Assembly (NCBI RefSeq): GCF_002095435.2
Contig: NZ_MJEJ02000052.1
Location: 186,001 to 250,000 of the forward strand
Length of the DNA: 64,000 bases
Direction: 5' to 3'
Origin: Williamsia sp. 1138
GTDB lineage: Bacteria > Actinomycetota > Actinomycetes > Mycobacteriales > Mycobacteriaceae
In this document: positions 16,134 to 23,923 of the stretch, one piece after another
Numbering within the stretch: position 1 is the stretch's first letter
How the letters are laid out: each line of letters begins with the position of its first letter
Notes under the pieces: generated by a model
What the model was told of the DNA's origin: nothing
Databases searched by the model: none
The model's input: the letters and a program-made list of their open reading frames with translations, nothing else
Made by a program: the position numbers and the translations under genes

Positions 16134-17647
16134 AGTTCGTCCGACTCATCGACCGGATCTCGATGTACCGCTTCGTGTTGCTGGCCTTGGTGGTTCTGGC
16201 CGTGTACTCGCTGGCCGTTGCGGCCTCGGACACCGACTTCGCTTACACCGCAACACAGCTGGTCGGATCGCTGGCGATTCTGGTGGTCGTCTGTGGCGTC
16301 GTCACCTACGCGTGTGCGGCAGTCGTACGGGTACCGCCGGGTAGCGAATCGTGGTTGATCACTGCGCTCATCCTGTTCTTCATCTTCCCGGGCGTCACCG
16401 ATTCCGACGCGGCGTGGGGACTCGTCCTGGCCGCCGCGGTCGCGAGTGCCTCGAAGTACGCCCTGGCCGTGCGGCGGCGCCACATCGTGAACCCTGCGGT
16501 GGCGGGTGCGGTGATCAGCTACCTCCTCGCCTACTTCTCCATCGGGCCGTTCGAGTACCCGGTCTGGTGGGTGGCCGCTGAACCGTTGCTGATCGCCATG
16601 ATCGTGGTCGGTGCCGCTGTGGTGTGGAAGCTGCGCGAAGGGTGGCTCGTCGGCGTGTACGTCGCGGTATCGGTCCTGACGATCATCGTCGTGGCACTTG
16701 ATGCCGACACTCCGATCGGCGATGCACTCGATCTGGGCTTCACGTCCACACCGCTGCTGTTCGTGGCGGCGATCATGTTGACCGAACCACTGACCTCTCC
16801 GGCGACGCGGATCCCGAAGGTGCTCTACGCGGCTCTCGTCGCCGTCCTGATGTTCTGGGGTCAGACGTTCGAGATCACGTCCGACTTCACGCTGGCGTTC
16901 GTTCCTGAGATCGCCTTGCTCGCGGGCAGTCTGTTCACGTTCGTCGTCGGGATGCGGTGGCGACGTACAGTGCTCACCGTGGACTCGGTGCGGCCGATCG
17001 GGGTGGACACGTACGAGGTCCTGGCCACGCCACCGCTGCGCTTTGCGCCCGGACAGTGGGCGCAGATCTCGGCGGCCACCTGGAGTCCGACGCCGGACAA
17101 GCAGGGCACCCGGCGGGTGCTCTCGCTGGCCGGAGCGCCGTCGGAAACCCATACCCGCTTCGGGTTCACCGCGATCGGTGAGCCGTCGGCCTTCAAGAAG
17201 AGGCTGATCGACGGCTCCACCACCACGTTGTACGTCGATGAGGTGGGAGGCGACTTCAGATTGCCCCGCAAGACGTCGACCCCCACCGTCTTCATTGCCG
17301 GTGGCATCGGCGTCACCCCGTTCCGATCCATGCTTGCCGAGTTGACGGCCAAGACCGGTGGCGATCTGTCCCACGTCTCGATGATCTACGCCGCCAACAG
17401 CGACGATCGTTTGGTGTACGCGGACGTTCTCGATGCCGCGAAGAACCTTGGAGCCCAGGTGATCACCGTCGTCGGAGGGTTGGTGAGCGTGGAGGAGATC
17501 GACTCCATCGCCCGCCCCGGGGCGCACTATTATCTGTCCGGACCGCCGGCGATGCTGGCGGCTCTCAAGCCGATGCTGATCCGCGCCGAGCCCCAGCTCC
17601 GGTGGCAGCCGTGGCGCGTGCACACCGATCGCTTCATCGGGTACTAG
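16130..17647 (+). CDS. Membrane flavin reductase: RnfD/NqrB-like membrane domain fused to FNR domain
   Basis: This 505-residue protein has about ten hydrophobic helices in residues 1-270, with a segment MLTEPLTSPATRIPK of the RnfD/NqrB-like type. A cytoplasmic ferredoxin-NADP reductase-like module follows (about residues 275-505): an FAD motif in RFAPGQWAQIS plus RRVLSLAG, an NAD(P) motif FIAGGIGVTPFRSM, and a late YYLSGPPAML. It would take electrons from NAD(P)H in the cytoplasm and move them across the membrane to the flavinylated lipoprotein made by the first gene. The ATGA overlap with apbE fixes the start at 16130. The final acceptor is unknown. Confidence 0.85.
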   Translation: MKFVRLIDRISMYRFVLLALVVLAVYSLAVAASDTDFAYTATQLVGSLAILVVVCGVVTYACAAVVRVPPGSESWLITALILFFIFPGVTDSDAAWGLVLAAAVASASKYALAVRRRHIVNPAVAGAVISYLLAYFSIGPFEYPVWWVAAEPLLIAMIVVGAAVVWKLREGWLVGVYVAVSVLTIIVVALDADTPIGDALDLGFTSTPLLFVAAIMLTEPLTSPATRIPKVLYAALVAVLMFWGQTFEITSDFTLAFVPEIALLAGSLFTFVVGMRWRRTVLTVDSVRPIGVDTYEVLATPPLRFAPGQWAQISAATWSPTPDKQGTRRVLSLAGAPSETHTRFGFTAIGEPSAFKKRLIDGSTTTLYVDEVGGDFRLPRKTSTPTVFIAGGIGVTPFRSMLAELTAKTGGDLSHVSMIYAANSDDRLVYADVLDAAKNLGAQVITVVGGLVSVEEIDSIARPGAHYYLSGPPAMLAALKPMLIRAEPQLRWQPWRVHTDRFIGY

Positions 17648-17658
17648 GCCTCGCCGAA

Positions 17659-17726
17659 AATTCGCGCCACCTGTGCGCGTACGCGCCAGTTGCAACCGGC
17701 GCGCACGCACGCAGGTGGCGCGAATT
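17659..17726. terminator. Nested palindrome between convergent genes (bidirectional terminator candidate)
   Basis: Perfect 15-bp outer arms AATTCGCGCCACCTG (17659-17673) and its complement (17712-17726) enclose imperfect GC-rich inner arms and a central GTTGCAAC palindrome (17689-17696). The element fills the 89-bp gap between the flavin reductase and proline dehydrogenase stops. There is no T-tract, as is common in actinobacteria. Confidence 0.7.
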
Positions 17727-17736
17727 CGGGAATGGG

Positions 17737-18702
17737 CTAACCCCGCGATACCAACGCTCGCAAGAAGAACGTGAGGTTGGCCGGACGCTCGGCGAGGCGG
17801 CGCATGAAGTATCCGTACCACTGGGAACCGAAAGGAAGATAGACGCGGACCTGACGGCCGGCCTGCGCGAGTCGGACCTGTTCACCGTCACGGATCCCGT
17901 AGAGCATCTGATGTTCCCACTCGTCGGCCCCGCGGCCGGCGGCTGCGGACAGTTCCTCGGCCGCCTCGATCATCGCGGGATCATGACTGGCAACCATCGG
18001 GTAACCGCTGCCGTCCATCAGAATGCGCAGACATCTCAGGTAGGAGTTGTCGACATCGGCCCTGCTCTGGAACGCAACGTCTGCCGGCTCGGCGTATGCC
18101 CCCTTGCACAACCTGATTCGTGACCCGGGATCAGAGAATTCGGCGCAATCATCCTCGGTGCGATGGAGATAGGACTGCAACACGGTGCCGAGTTCTGGGA
18201 AGTCGGCGCGTAACTCGCGCACGATCCGCAAGGTGGCATCCGTCGTCGTGTGGTCCTCGGCGTCGACGGTGACCCAGACACCGGCCTGTGTTGCCGCGCT
18301 GGTGATGCGGTGGGCATTCTCCAGAGCGATCTTCTCGCCGTACCGCGGCAGCGCCCGACCCAGTGCCGACAACTTCAATGAGACCTCCAGCGGGTGACCT
18401 TGCGCGGCCACCTCCCGGTCGCCGAGCATCCCGATGAGCCGCAGATATGCCTGTACCGTTGCGTCGGCCTGTGACTCGTCGGTGGTGTCCTCGCCGAGGT
18501 AGTCGATGCTGATCGTTCGACCCGACTCGAGCAGGCCCGCCCCTGCGCCGAGTACGTCGTCGAATGATTCACCGGGCACGAAGCGGTGCACCACGTTTCG
18601 GGTGGCTGGGATCCGCTCGGCCGTGCGTTTGATCCGTTCACTCCGGGCGGCGGCCATGATGACGCTGCGTGCCACGGCGGCAGTCGGTGCAGCCATGTTC
18701 AT
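17737..18702 (-). CDS. putB: Proline dehydrogenase
   Basis: This 321-residue FAD enzyme oxidises L-proline to 1-pyrroline-5-carboxylate. The monofunctional PRODH barrel motifs are visible: ISIDYLGEDTTDESQA, KLSALGRALPR, RIRLCKGAYAEPADVAF and the C-terminal VRVYLPFGSQWYGYFMRRLAERPAN. The start ATG overlaps the stop of the upstream pruA gene by 4 bp, so the two are translated together and could channel the intermediate. It matches the mycobacterial pruA-putB arrangement. The gene symbol follows that usage. Confidence 0.93.
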   Translation of the reverse strand: MNMAAPTAAVARSVIMAAARSERIKRTAERIPATRNVVHRFVPGESFDDVLGAGAGLLESGRTISIDYLGEDTTDESQADATVQAYLRLIGMLGDREVAAQGHPLEVSLKLSALGRALPRYGEKIALENAHRITSAATQAGVWVTVDAEDHTTTDATLRIVRELRADFPELGTVLQSYLHRTEDDCAEFSDPGSRIRLCKGAYAEPADVAFQSRADVDNSYLRCLRILMDGSGYPMVASHDPAMIEAAEELSAAAGRGADEWEHQMLYGIRDGEQVRLAQAGRQVRVYLPFGSQWYGYFMRRLAERPANLTFFLRALVSRG

Positions 18703-20333
18703 TCACCTGCCATGTGCGGATAGGACGACGATGTCGGCGGGTCGAAGGTCTCCTTGATGGTGCGGGTGGAGGTCCACCGCATGAGATTCTGTTTCGATCC
18801 CGCCTTGTCGTTGGTCCCCGATGCCCGTGCGCCGCCGAACGGTTGCTGGCCGACGACCGCTCCAGAAGGTTTGTCGTTGATGTAGAAGTTTCCTGCGGCG
18901 TTGCGCAGCCCCGACATCGCGGTGCTCACCGCCGTCCTGTCGTCGGCGATCACGGCGCCGGTCAGGGCGTAACGGGCACTCGAATCCACCTCCTGCACCA
19001 TCGATTCGAAGTCGTTGTCGGGGTAGACGTGCACCGCCAGGATGGGACCGAAGTACTCGGTGCGGAAGGACTCGTCGTGGGGGTCGTCACTCAGCAGGAC
19101 TGTCGGCTGGACAAAGAAGCCGGTCGAATCGTCGTGCCCCCCGCCGGCCGCGACCGTGAGGGACGGGACGGATTTCGCGCGCTCGATTGCGGAGGCCGAG
19201 GTGTCGAAGGCCCGCTGATCGATCACCGCGCCACCGAAGTTGCTCAGGTCGCGCACGTCGCCGTAGCGCAGTGCGTTGGTCTCCTGAAGGAAGTCGTCAC
19301 CCATCTTGTCCCACACCGACCTCGGGATGTAGGCGCGTGAGGCGGCCGAACACTTCTGACCCTGGTATTCGAACGCCCCGCGGATCAGCGCAGTGCGCAG
19401 GACATCGGGATTCGCCGACGTGTGGGCCAGGACGAAGTCTTTGCCGCCGGTCTCGCCGACGAGACGCGGATACGTGCGGTACCGGTCGATGTTCGAGCCG
19501 ACCTCCCGCCACAGGTGCTGAAACGTCCTGGTGGAACCGGTGAAGTGGATACCGGCGAGGTTCGGATCGGCCAGCACCACGTCCGACACCGCGATCCCGT
19601 CGCCGGAAACGAGATTGATCACCCCGGGTGGCATCCCGGCGGCTTCGAGGAGTGTCATCGTGAGGTAGGCGGCGTAGGTCTGGGTGGGTGACGGTTTCCA
19701 GACGACGGTGTTGCCCATCAACATGGGAGCGGTCGGCAGGTTCGCGGCGATGGCGGTGAAATTGAACGGCGTGATCGCATAGACGAAACCCTCGAGAGGC
19801 CGGTGGTCGAGCCGATTCCACACTCCTGGACCGGAGATGGGCTGCTCGGCGAGGATCTCCCGGGCGAATCCGACGTTGAAGCGCCAGAAGTCGACGAGTT
19901 CGCACGGTGCGTCGATCTCTGCCTGCTGCACCGTCTTCGACTGTCCGAGCATGGTGGCGGCAGCGATCTTCTCGCGCCACGGCCCCGACAGCAGATCGGC
20001 AGCACGCAGCAAAACTGCGGCGCGATCGTCGAAAGATGTTGCAGCCCAGCCTGCTGCTGCATCCCGGGCGGCGGCGACGGCGGCGCGGGCGTCATCGTGG
20101 GTGCCATTGGTGAACGTCCCCAGCACTTCTGCATGGGAGTGCGGTTGCACGACCGAGACGCGCTCACCGCTGCCGGCGGCATGGACACCACCGATCACGT
20201 GCGGCAGGTCGATGACGTCGGCCGCGGTGACCCTGTCGAGTTCAGCGGTGATGCGGTCTCGTTCGGCGGATCCGGGCGCGTAGGTGTGGACCGGTTCGTT
20301 CCGGGCGATCGGGGGAGTGGTGATGGCGTCCAT
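18699..20333 (-). CDS. pruA: L-glutamate gamma-semialdehyde (P5C) dehydrogenase
   Basis: This 544-residue aldehyde dehydrogenase has the usual length of PruA. It contains the catalytic Cys in EYQGQKCSAASRAYI, the Glu in LVGETGGKDFVLAH, the NAD-binding GFVYAITPFNFTA segment and the C-terminal GGARASGTNDKAG. It converts 1-pyrroline-5-carboxylate/glutamate semialdehyde to glutamate. The ATG at 20333 gives the family N-terminus MDAITTPPIARNEPV; the frame is open further upstream only into the regulator promoter. It is the first gene of the proline operon and is divergent from a PucR-type regulator. Confidence 0.94.
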   Translation of the reverse strand: MDAITTPPIARNEPVHTYAPGSAERDRITAELDRVTAADVIDLPHVIGGVHAAGSGERVSVVQPHSHAEVLGTFTNGTHDDARAAVAAARDAAAGWAATSFDDRAAVLLRAADLLSGPWREKIAAATMLGQSKTVQQAEIDAPCELVDFWRFNVGFAREILAEQPISGPGVWNRLDHRPLEGFVYAITPFNFTAIAANLPTAPMLMGNTVVWKPSPTQTYAAYLTMTLLEAAGMPPGVINLVSGDGIAVSDVVLADPNLAGIHFTGSTRTFQHLWREVGSNIDRYRTYPRLVGETGGKDFVLAHTSANPDVLRTALIRGAFEYQGQKCSAASRAYIPRSVWDKMGDDFLQETNALRYGDVRDLSNFGGAVIDQRAFDTSASAIERAKSVPSLTVAAGGGHDDSTGFFVQPTVLLSDDPHDESFRTEYFGPILAVHVYPDNDFESMVQEVDSSARYALTGAVIADDRTAVSTAMSGLRNAAGNFYINDKPSGAVVGQQPFGGARASGTNDKAGSKQNLMRWTSTRTIKETFDPPTSSSYPHMAGE

Positions 20334-20370
20334 GTGTCCATTCCAACCCGGCGCGATCCGCGAAGCCATG

Positions 20371-20415
20371 GCCGATCCGACAATGAGTTGCGCTATCCTT
20401 GTGCCGATCGGACAA
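20371..20415. promoter_or_regulatory. Direct repeats GCCGATC(C/G)GACAA in the pruA/pucR divergent promoter
   Basis: The 13-mer GCCGATCCGACAA at 20371-20383 recurs as GCCGATCGGACAA at 20403-20415, exactly 32 bp apart, about three helical turns. The right copy is embedded in a near-palindrome around CCGATCGG flanked by TTGT and ACAA. It is a good candidate binding site for the PucR regulator encoded next to it. Confidence 0.6.
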
Positions 20416-20428
20416 AGGACTTCTCGCC

Positions 20429-22072
20429 ATGGTGCAACCGAGCGGTGCAACCCAGACCGGTGCTACCCGGACTGGTGCCATCCCGACGGGTGGTTCGCTG
20501 ACCCTGGGAAGGCTGCTTCTCGCGCTCGACGGCACCATGGTGACCCTGGTCGAAGCGCCGGACGGGCTGGACCAGCCGGTGTCGACCGCCGCGCTGCTCG
20601 ACGCCGATGACCTGTTGCTCGGTGTCGGACGGGCGGCCCGCGCCGCAGAGCTGGCGTTGCTGGTCGGGGTCGATTCAGATCAGGCCATCGCGTGGCTGGC
20701 CACGCTCGGGACCCGGACACCGGCGGCCATCCTGGTGAAGCTGCCCGACGCCGACCTGGTCCGACGGGCGGCGGCCGGAGGCATCGCGGTGGTGGCGGTG
20801 GATCCCCACGCACGGTGGGAGCGGATCTACAACCTGATCGGGCGGGTCCTGGACCAGTCTCGCGCGGGATCACCGGAATCGATGGCCAGCGGTACCGCGG
20901 GCGACCTGTTTGCGCTGGCACAAGCGGTCGCCGACCGAACCGGCGGCCTGGTGAGCATCGAGGACGCCGACTCGCATGTGCTGGCGTACAGCAGTTCTGA
21001 TGAGCAGGCGGACACGCTGCGCCGGTTGTCGATCCTCGGACGCGAGGGTCCACCGGAGATGCTCGACTGGCTTCGGCAGTGGGGTGTGTTCAGTGCCCTG
21101 CGATCCCGGGCCGAGGTGGTCTCGGTGGGCGAACGTGCCGACTTGGGGCTGCGGCCACGGATCGCCATCGGGATCCGAGAGCCGGGCGCTGCAACGTATC
21201 TGGGCACGCTGTGGTTACAGCAGGGTGCCACTGCTCTGTCGGACGACGCCGGTCCGGTGATCACCGGTGCTGCCGCGGTGGCCGCTCGGATCATCGCGCG
21301 TTCCGCGGCGGTGCCGTCGGCGCACGGTGAACAGGTGCAGCGCCTGCTGGGGCTCCGCGGCGACGTTGTCGATGTTCCCTATCTCGCATCCGCACTGGCC
21401 TTGCCGGGGGACGGCCCGGTCGCGGTCGTCGGTTTCGGAGGGCAGGATGTCGTCGATCCCGGCACGGTGCTGACCGGGGCGTACCTGCCGGCGCTGACGT
21501 TGCACGCCAGCGCTTTCCGGCCCGACTCGGTGACGGCCGCCGCTGGCGATCGTGTCTACGTGCTGTTGCCGCGGACTGACGCCGGAGCGGCGATGCGGTG
21601 GGCGCGGGTGACCGTGGCCGCGGCGCAGCGCCAGTTCGGTCTACGGGTCCGCGGCGTCGTCGCCGATTCGCCCGCAGGTCTGGGTGCAGTGGCGGGCCTG
21701 CGCGGCGACGTCGACCGGGTTCTTGACGCGGCGCTACGCGAGGGCGCCCACATCGACGTCGTCAGTACCGTCGAACAGTCGCGAACGCCGGTGTTGCTGG
21801 GGGAGATCGTGGGTCTGCTCGCCGACAACCCTGATCTGATCGATCCGCGGGTCGCTCAGCTCCGTGAGTACGATCTGGCCCACGATGCGGCGCTGGTGCC
21901 GTCGGTGCGGGCGTATCTCGACGCGTTCGGAGATGTGCGGGCGGCTGCCGGCGACCTCCATGTACACCCGAACACGCTGCGCTACCGGCTTCGTCGCGCG
22001 CGCGAGCTCACCGGGCTGGACCTGGGTGACCAGTCGACCCGGCTGGTGGTGGCGTTGGCGCTTCGCGTGTAG
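20429..22072 (+). CDS. PucR-family transcriptional regulator of proline catabolism (PruC-like)
   Basis: This is a protein of about 547 residues. The C-terminus carries the PucR helix-turn-helix (FGDVRAAAGDLHVHPNTLRYRLRRARELTGLDL). The central region (about residues 250-450) matches the GGDEF-like/CdaR domain, and the N-terminal domain binds ligand in relatives. It is divergent from pruA-putB, and in mycobacteria and streptomycetes a PucR protein next to these genes activates them in response to proline. The ATG at 20429 is preferred; an ATG-equivalent at 20399 is in frame. The first 20 residues are a degenerate G-A-x-x-T repeat. Its 3' end overlaps the convergent Pr6Pr gene by 65 bp. Confidence 0.88.
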   Translation: MVQPSGATQTGATRTGAIPTGGSLTLGRLLLALDGTMVTLVEAPDGLDQPVSTAALLDADDLLLGVGRAARAAELALLVGVDSDQAIAWLATLGTRTPAAILVKLPDADLVRRAAAGGIAVVAVDPHARWERIYNLIGRVLDQSRAGSPESMASGTAGDLFALAQAVADRTGGLVSIEDADSHVLAYSSSDEQADTLRRLSILGREGPPEMLDWLRQWGVFSALRSRAEVVSVGERADLGLRPRIAIGIREPGAATYLGTLWLQQGATALSDDAGPVITGAAAVAARIIARSAAVPSAHGEQVQRLLGLRGDVVDVPYLASALALPGDGPVAVVGFGGQDVVDPGTVLTGAYLPALTLHASAFRPDSVTAAAGDRVYVLLPRTDAGAAMRWARVTVAAAQRQFGLRVRGVVADSPAGLGAVAGLRGDVDRVLDAALREGAHIDVVSTVEQSRTPVLLGEIVGLLADNPDLIDPRVAQLREYDLAHDAALVPSVRAYLDAFGDVRAAAGDLHVHPNTLRYRLRRARELTGLDLGDQSTRLVVALALRV

Positions 22073-22679
22073 CCACCCGGAATCTGCTGTACCAGGCGAG
22101 CGCCAGCGAGATCAGGGCCGCGAGGACGGCGATGCCGATGCTGACCACGATCACGGCCGCGACACCGTTCTCGCCCGGATCGAGGAACGGGTAGGGGTAC
22201 CAGTCGACGAGCGGGCCGCGGATCGAGGTGTATGCCACGTACACCAGGGGAAAGGTCAACCAGATCATGGCTTTTCGAGAACTGATGCCCACCGCGGGCG
22301 GATCGATCAGCCAGTCGATCGCTACCGCGACGGGGACCAGGTAGTGCAAGACCGTGTTGTCCCAGGCGACCGCTGTGAACTGGGTGGCTTCGAGTCCGGA
22401 CAGCAGGACGGTGAAGCCGATGCCGGTCACCAGCATGTACAGGGTGCTCGCGCCCCGCAGCATCGCGATCCGGTCCAGCGATCGTCCACTCGCCAGCAAC
22501 CCCACACTGAGCAGTAGGACCACCGAGGCAAGCAGGTTGCTCTCCACGGTGAAGTAACTGAAGAAATTGGCGGCTTCGAACGTGCCGCGATCGATCAGCA
22601 CCACCACCTCGGTGACGAGCGCAGTGAGGGTGAGCAGCCCAAGGATCAGTTTGAAACCGATGAGACCGAGGGTGCGCAC
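22008..22679 (-). CDS. Pr6Pr-family membrane protein
   Basis: This protein of about 223 residues has six hydrophobic helices with the FAR-17a/AIG1-like (Pr6Pr) pattern, including NFFSYFTVESNLLASVV, AWDNTVLHYLVPVAVAIDWL and LTFPLVYVAYTSIRGPLVDWYPYPFL. Relatives in eukaryotes hydrolyse fatty-acid esters of hydroxy fatty acids using a membrane Thr/His pair; here the conserved His of VLHYLVP is present. The bacterial function is unknown. It starts at GTG 22679, or a TTG at 22691, immediately after the DUF3068 stop, so the two are co-transcribed. The last 65 bp overlap the PucR gene on the other strand. Confidence 0.78.
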   Translation of the reverse strand: MRTLGLIGFKLILGLLTLTALVTEVVVLIDRGTFEAANFFSYFTVESNLLASVVLLLSVGLLASGRSLDRIAMLRGASTLYMLVTGIGFTVLLSGLEATQFTAVAWDNTVLHYLVPVAVAIDWLIDPPAVGISSRKAMIWLTFPLVYVAYTSIRGPLVDWYPYPFLDPGENGVAAVIVVSIGIAVLAALISLALAWYSRFRVATREAPTPPPAGSTGHPGPAR

Positions 22680-22683
22680 GTGC

Positions 22684-23820
22684 TCATTCAACTCTGTTGC
22701 CGGGTTCCTCCGGTCGTCGCCGCACCAGAAGTCCGATTCCCGCCAGCAGGGCGACACCACCCACAACGCCGATGATGATCGGAATGATCGTTCCGCCCCA
22801 GCGCAGTTGGTCGACGTAGCCGCTCGCCTTGTCGGACTGCCGCTTGATCGTCGCATCGGTCCAGGCCATCGTCGCGCTGAAGGCATCCATCCGGAAATCG
22901 CGGATGGGCGCCGCCAGATCGGGGTCCTCCCAGCCGGGGGACTTGAAGTACTGCTGCTGGATCTCGCGGCCGTTGAGCACTGTCCCGGTGTTCGGTTCCA
23001 CCCACACATGCCGCGTAGCCTTCGCGAACCGATCCATCACGACCTTCTCGTCCGCGGGTATCCCGGTGATGCCCCACCAGCTCGCCGGCATCTCGAGTGA
23101 GGTGCCCAGACCCGGTTGGCCGCTGGGGGTCTCCAGCAGGGTCTGGTCGATTTCGGGGACCTCGCTGACGAACTCGTAGGCCGTCAGACCGTTGATCTCG
23201 GTCTCGCCGACAAACTTCGCGGGCACGTCCTGCCGGGAGTTGATGTCGTAGTAGAGCTGGTCGGACTTGTCGACGTCGAATCCGAACTTGTACTGGAATC
23301 CTTCGCGGGGTGCCTCGACGAAGTTGTCCTCGGCGTCGATCGTGCGGGTGCCCTCCGGGGCCTCGATGGTGTGCAGGCGGTTGATCTCGCCGTTGGGCTT
23401 GCTGGTTTCGCGGTCGAGAGAAACCACGTCGACGCTGCCGGTGAGCACGCCATCCTCGCAGGTACGTCGGCCATCGACGGGCGCGACGGTGGGCTCGATC
23501 GTCTCGTCGCCATCCTGGATGCGGTCGATCTGGACCGTCTGTCCTGACTGCACGGTCACCTGACCGGAGTCGGACGGGTCGATGACAACGGTGCGGCGTT
23601 GCTGGGTGAGGTGAGCGTCGAACACCTCGGCTCGTGGCCCGCTGACCGAGCAGCGGTTGAAGACCCGGGCCGGAACGTCGTTGCTGTCGGTCAGACCCGC
23701 GGGCTGCGACTGCGCGACGGTGGTGATGTCGAGGTCGAGCGGCACCACTTTGAGCTTGGGGACCAACCACAGTGGAACCGCGATCGCCGCGGTGATCGCC
23801 GCTATCCCGATGAAGATCAA
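22684..23820 (-). CDS. DUF3068-domain envelope protein
   Basis: This protein of about 378 residues has an N-terminal transmembrane helix followed by KLKVVPLDLD, a large extracytoplasmic beta-rich region and a C-terminal helix (TIIPIIIGVVGGVALLAGIGLLV) ending in RRRPEE. This is the layout of DUF3068 (porin PorA-like) proteins of mycolic-acid actinobacteria. The best start is a TTG at 23820 inside the leader, since no ATG or GTG is in frame just upstream and the homologous N-terminus probably begins about 10 residues earlier. It precedes the Pr6Pr gene with a 4-bp gap. A role in the cell envelope is inferred only. Confidence 0.75.
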   Translation of the reverse strand: MIFIGIAAITAAIAVPLWLVPKLKVVPLDLDITTVAQSQPAGLTDSNDVPARVFNRCSVSGPRAEVFDAHLTQQRRTVVIDPSDSGQVTVQSGQTVQIDRIQDGDETIEPTVAPVDGRRTCEDGVLTGSVDVVSLDRETSKPNGEINRLHTIEAPEGTRTIDAEDNFVEAPREGFQYKFGFDVDKSDQLYYDINSRQDVPAKFVGETEINGLTAYEFVSEVPEIDQTLLETPSGQPGLGTSLEMPASWWGITGIPADEKVVMDRFAKATRHVWVEPNTGTVLNGREIQQQYFKSPGWEDPDLAAPIRDFRMDAFSATMAWTDATIKRQSDKASGYVDQLRWGGTIIPIIIGVVGGVALLAGIGLLVRRRPEEPGNRVE

Positions 23821-23923
23821 CGCCGGTGCCAGAAACCTTTTGATGTCGAAACCCCTCTCGAACGCCGATGTCCGAGTCCAAGTATGGCAAGGGTGATTGT
23901 CAGGGTGCGTGAGGGTGGTGTGT

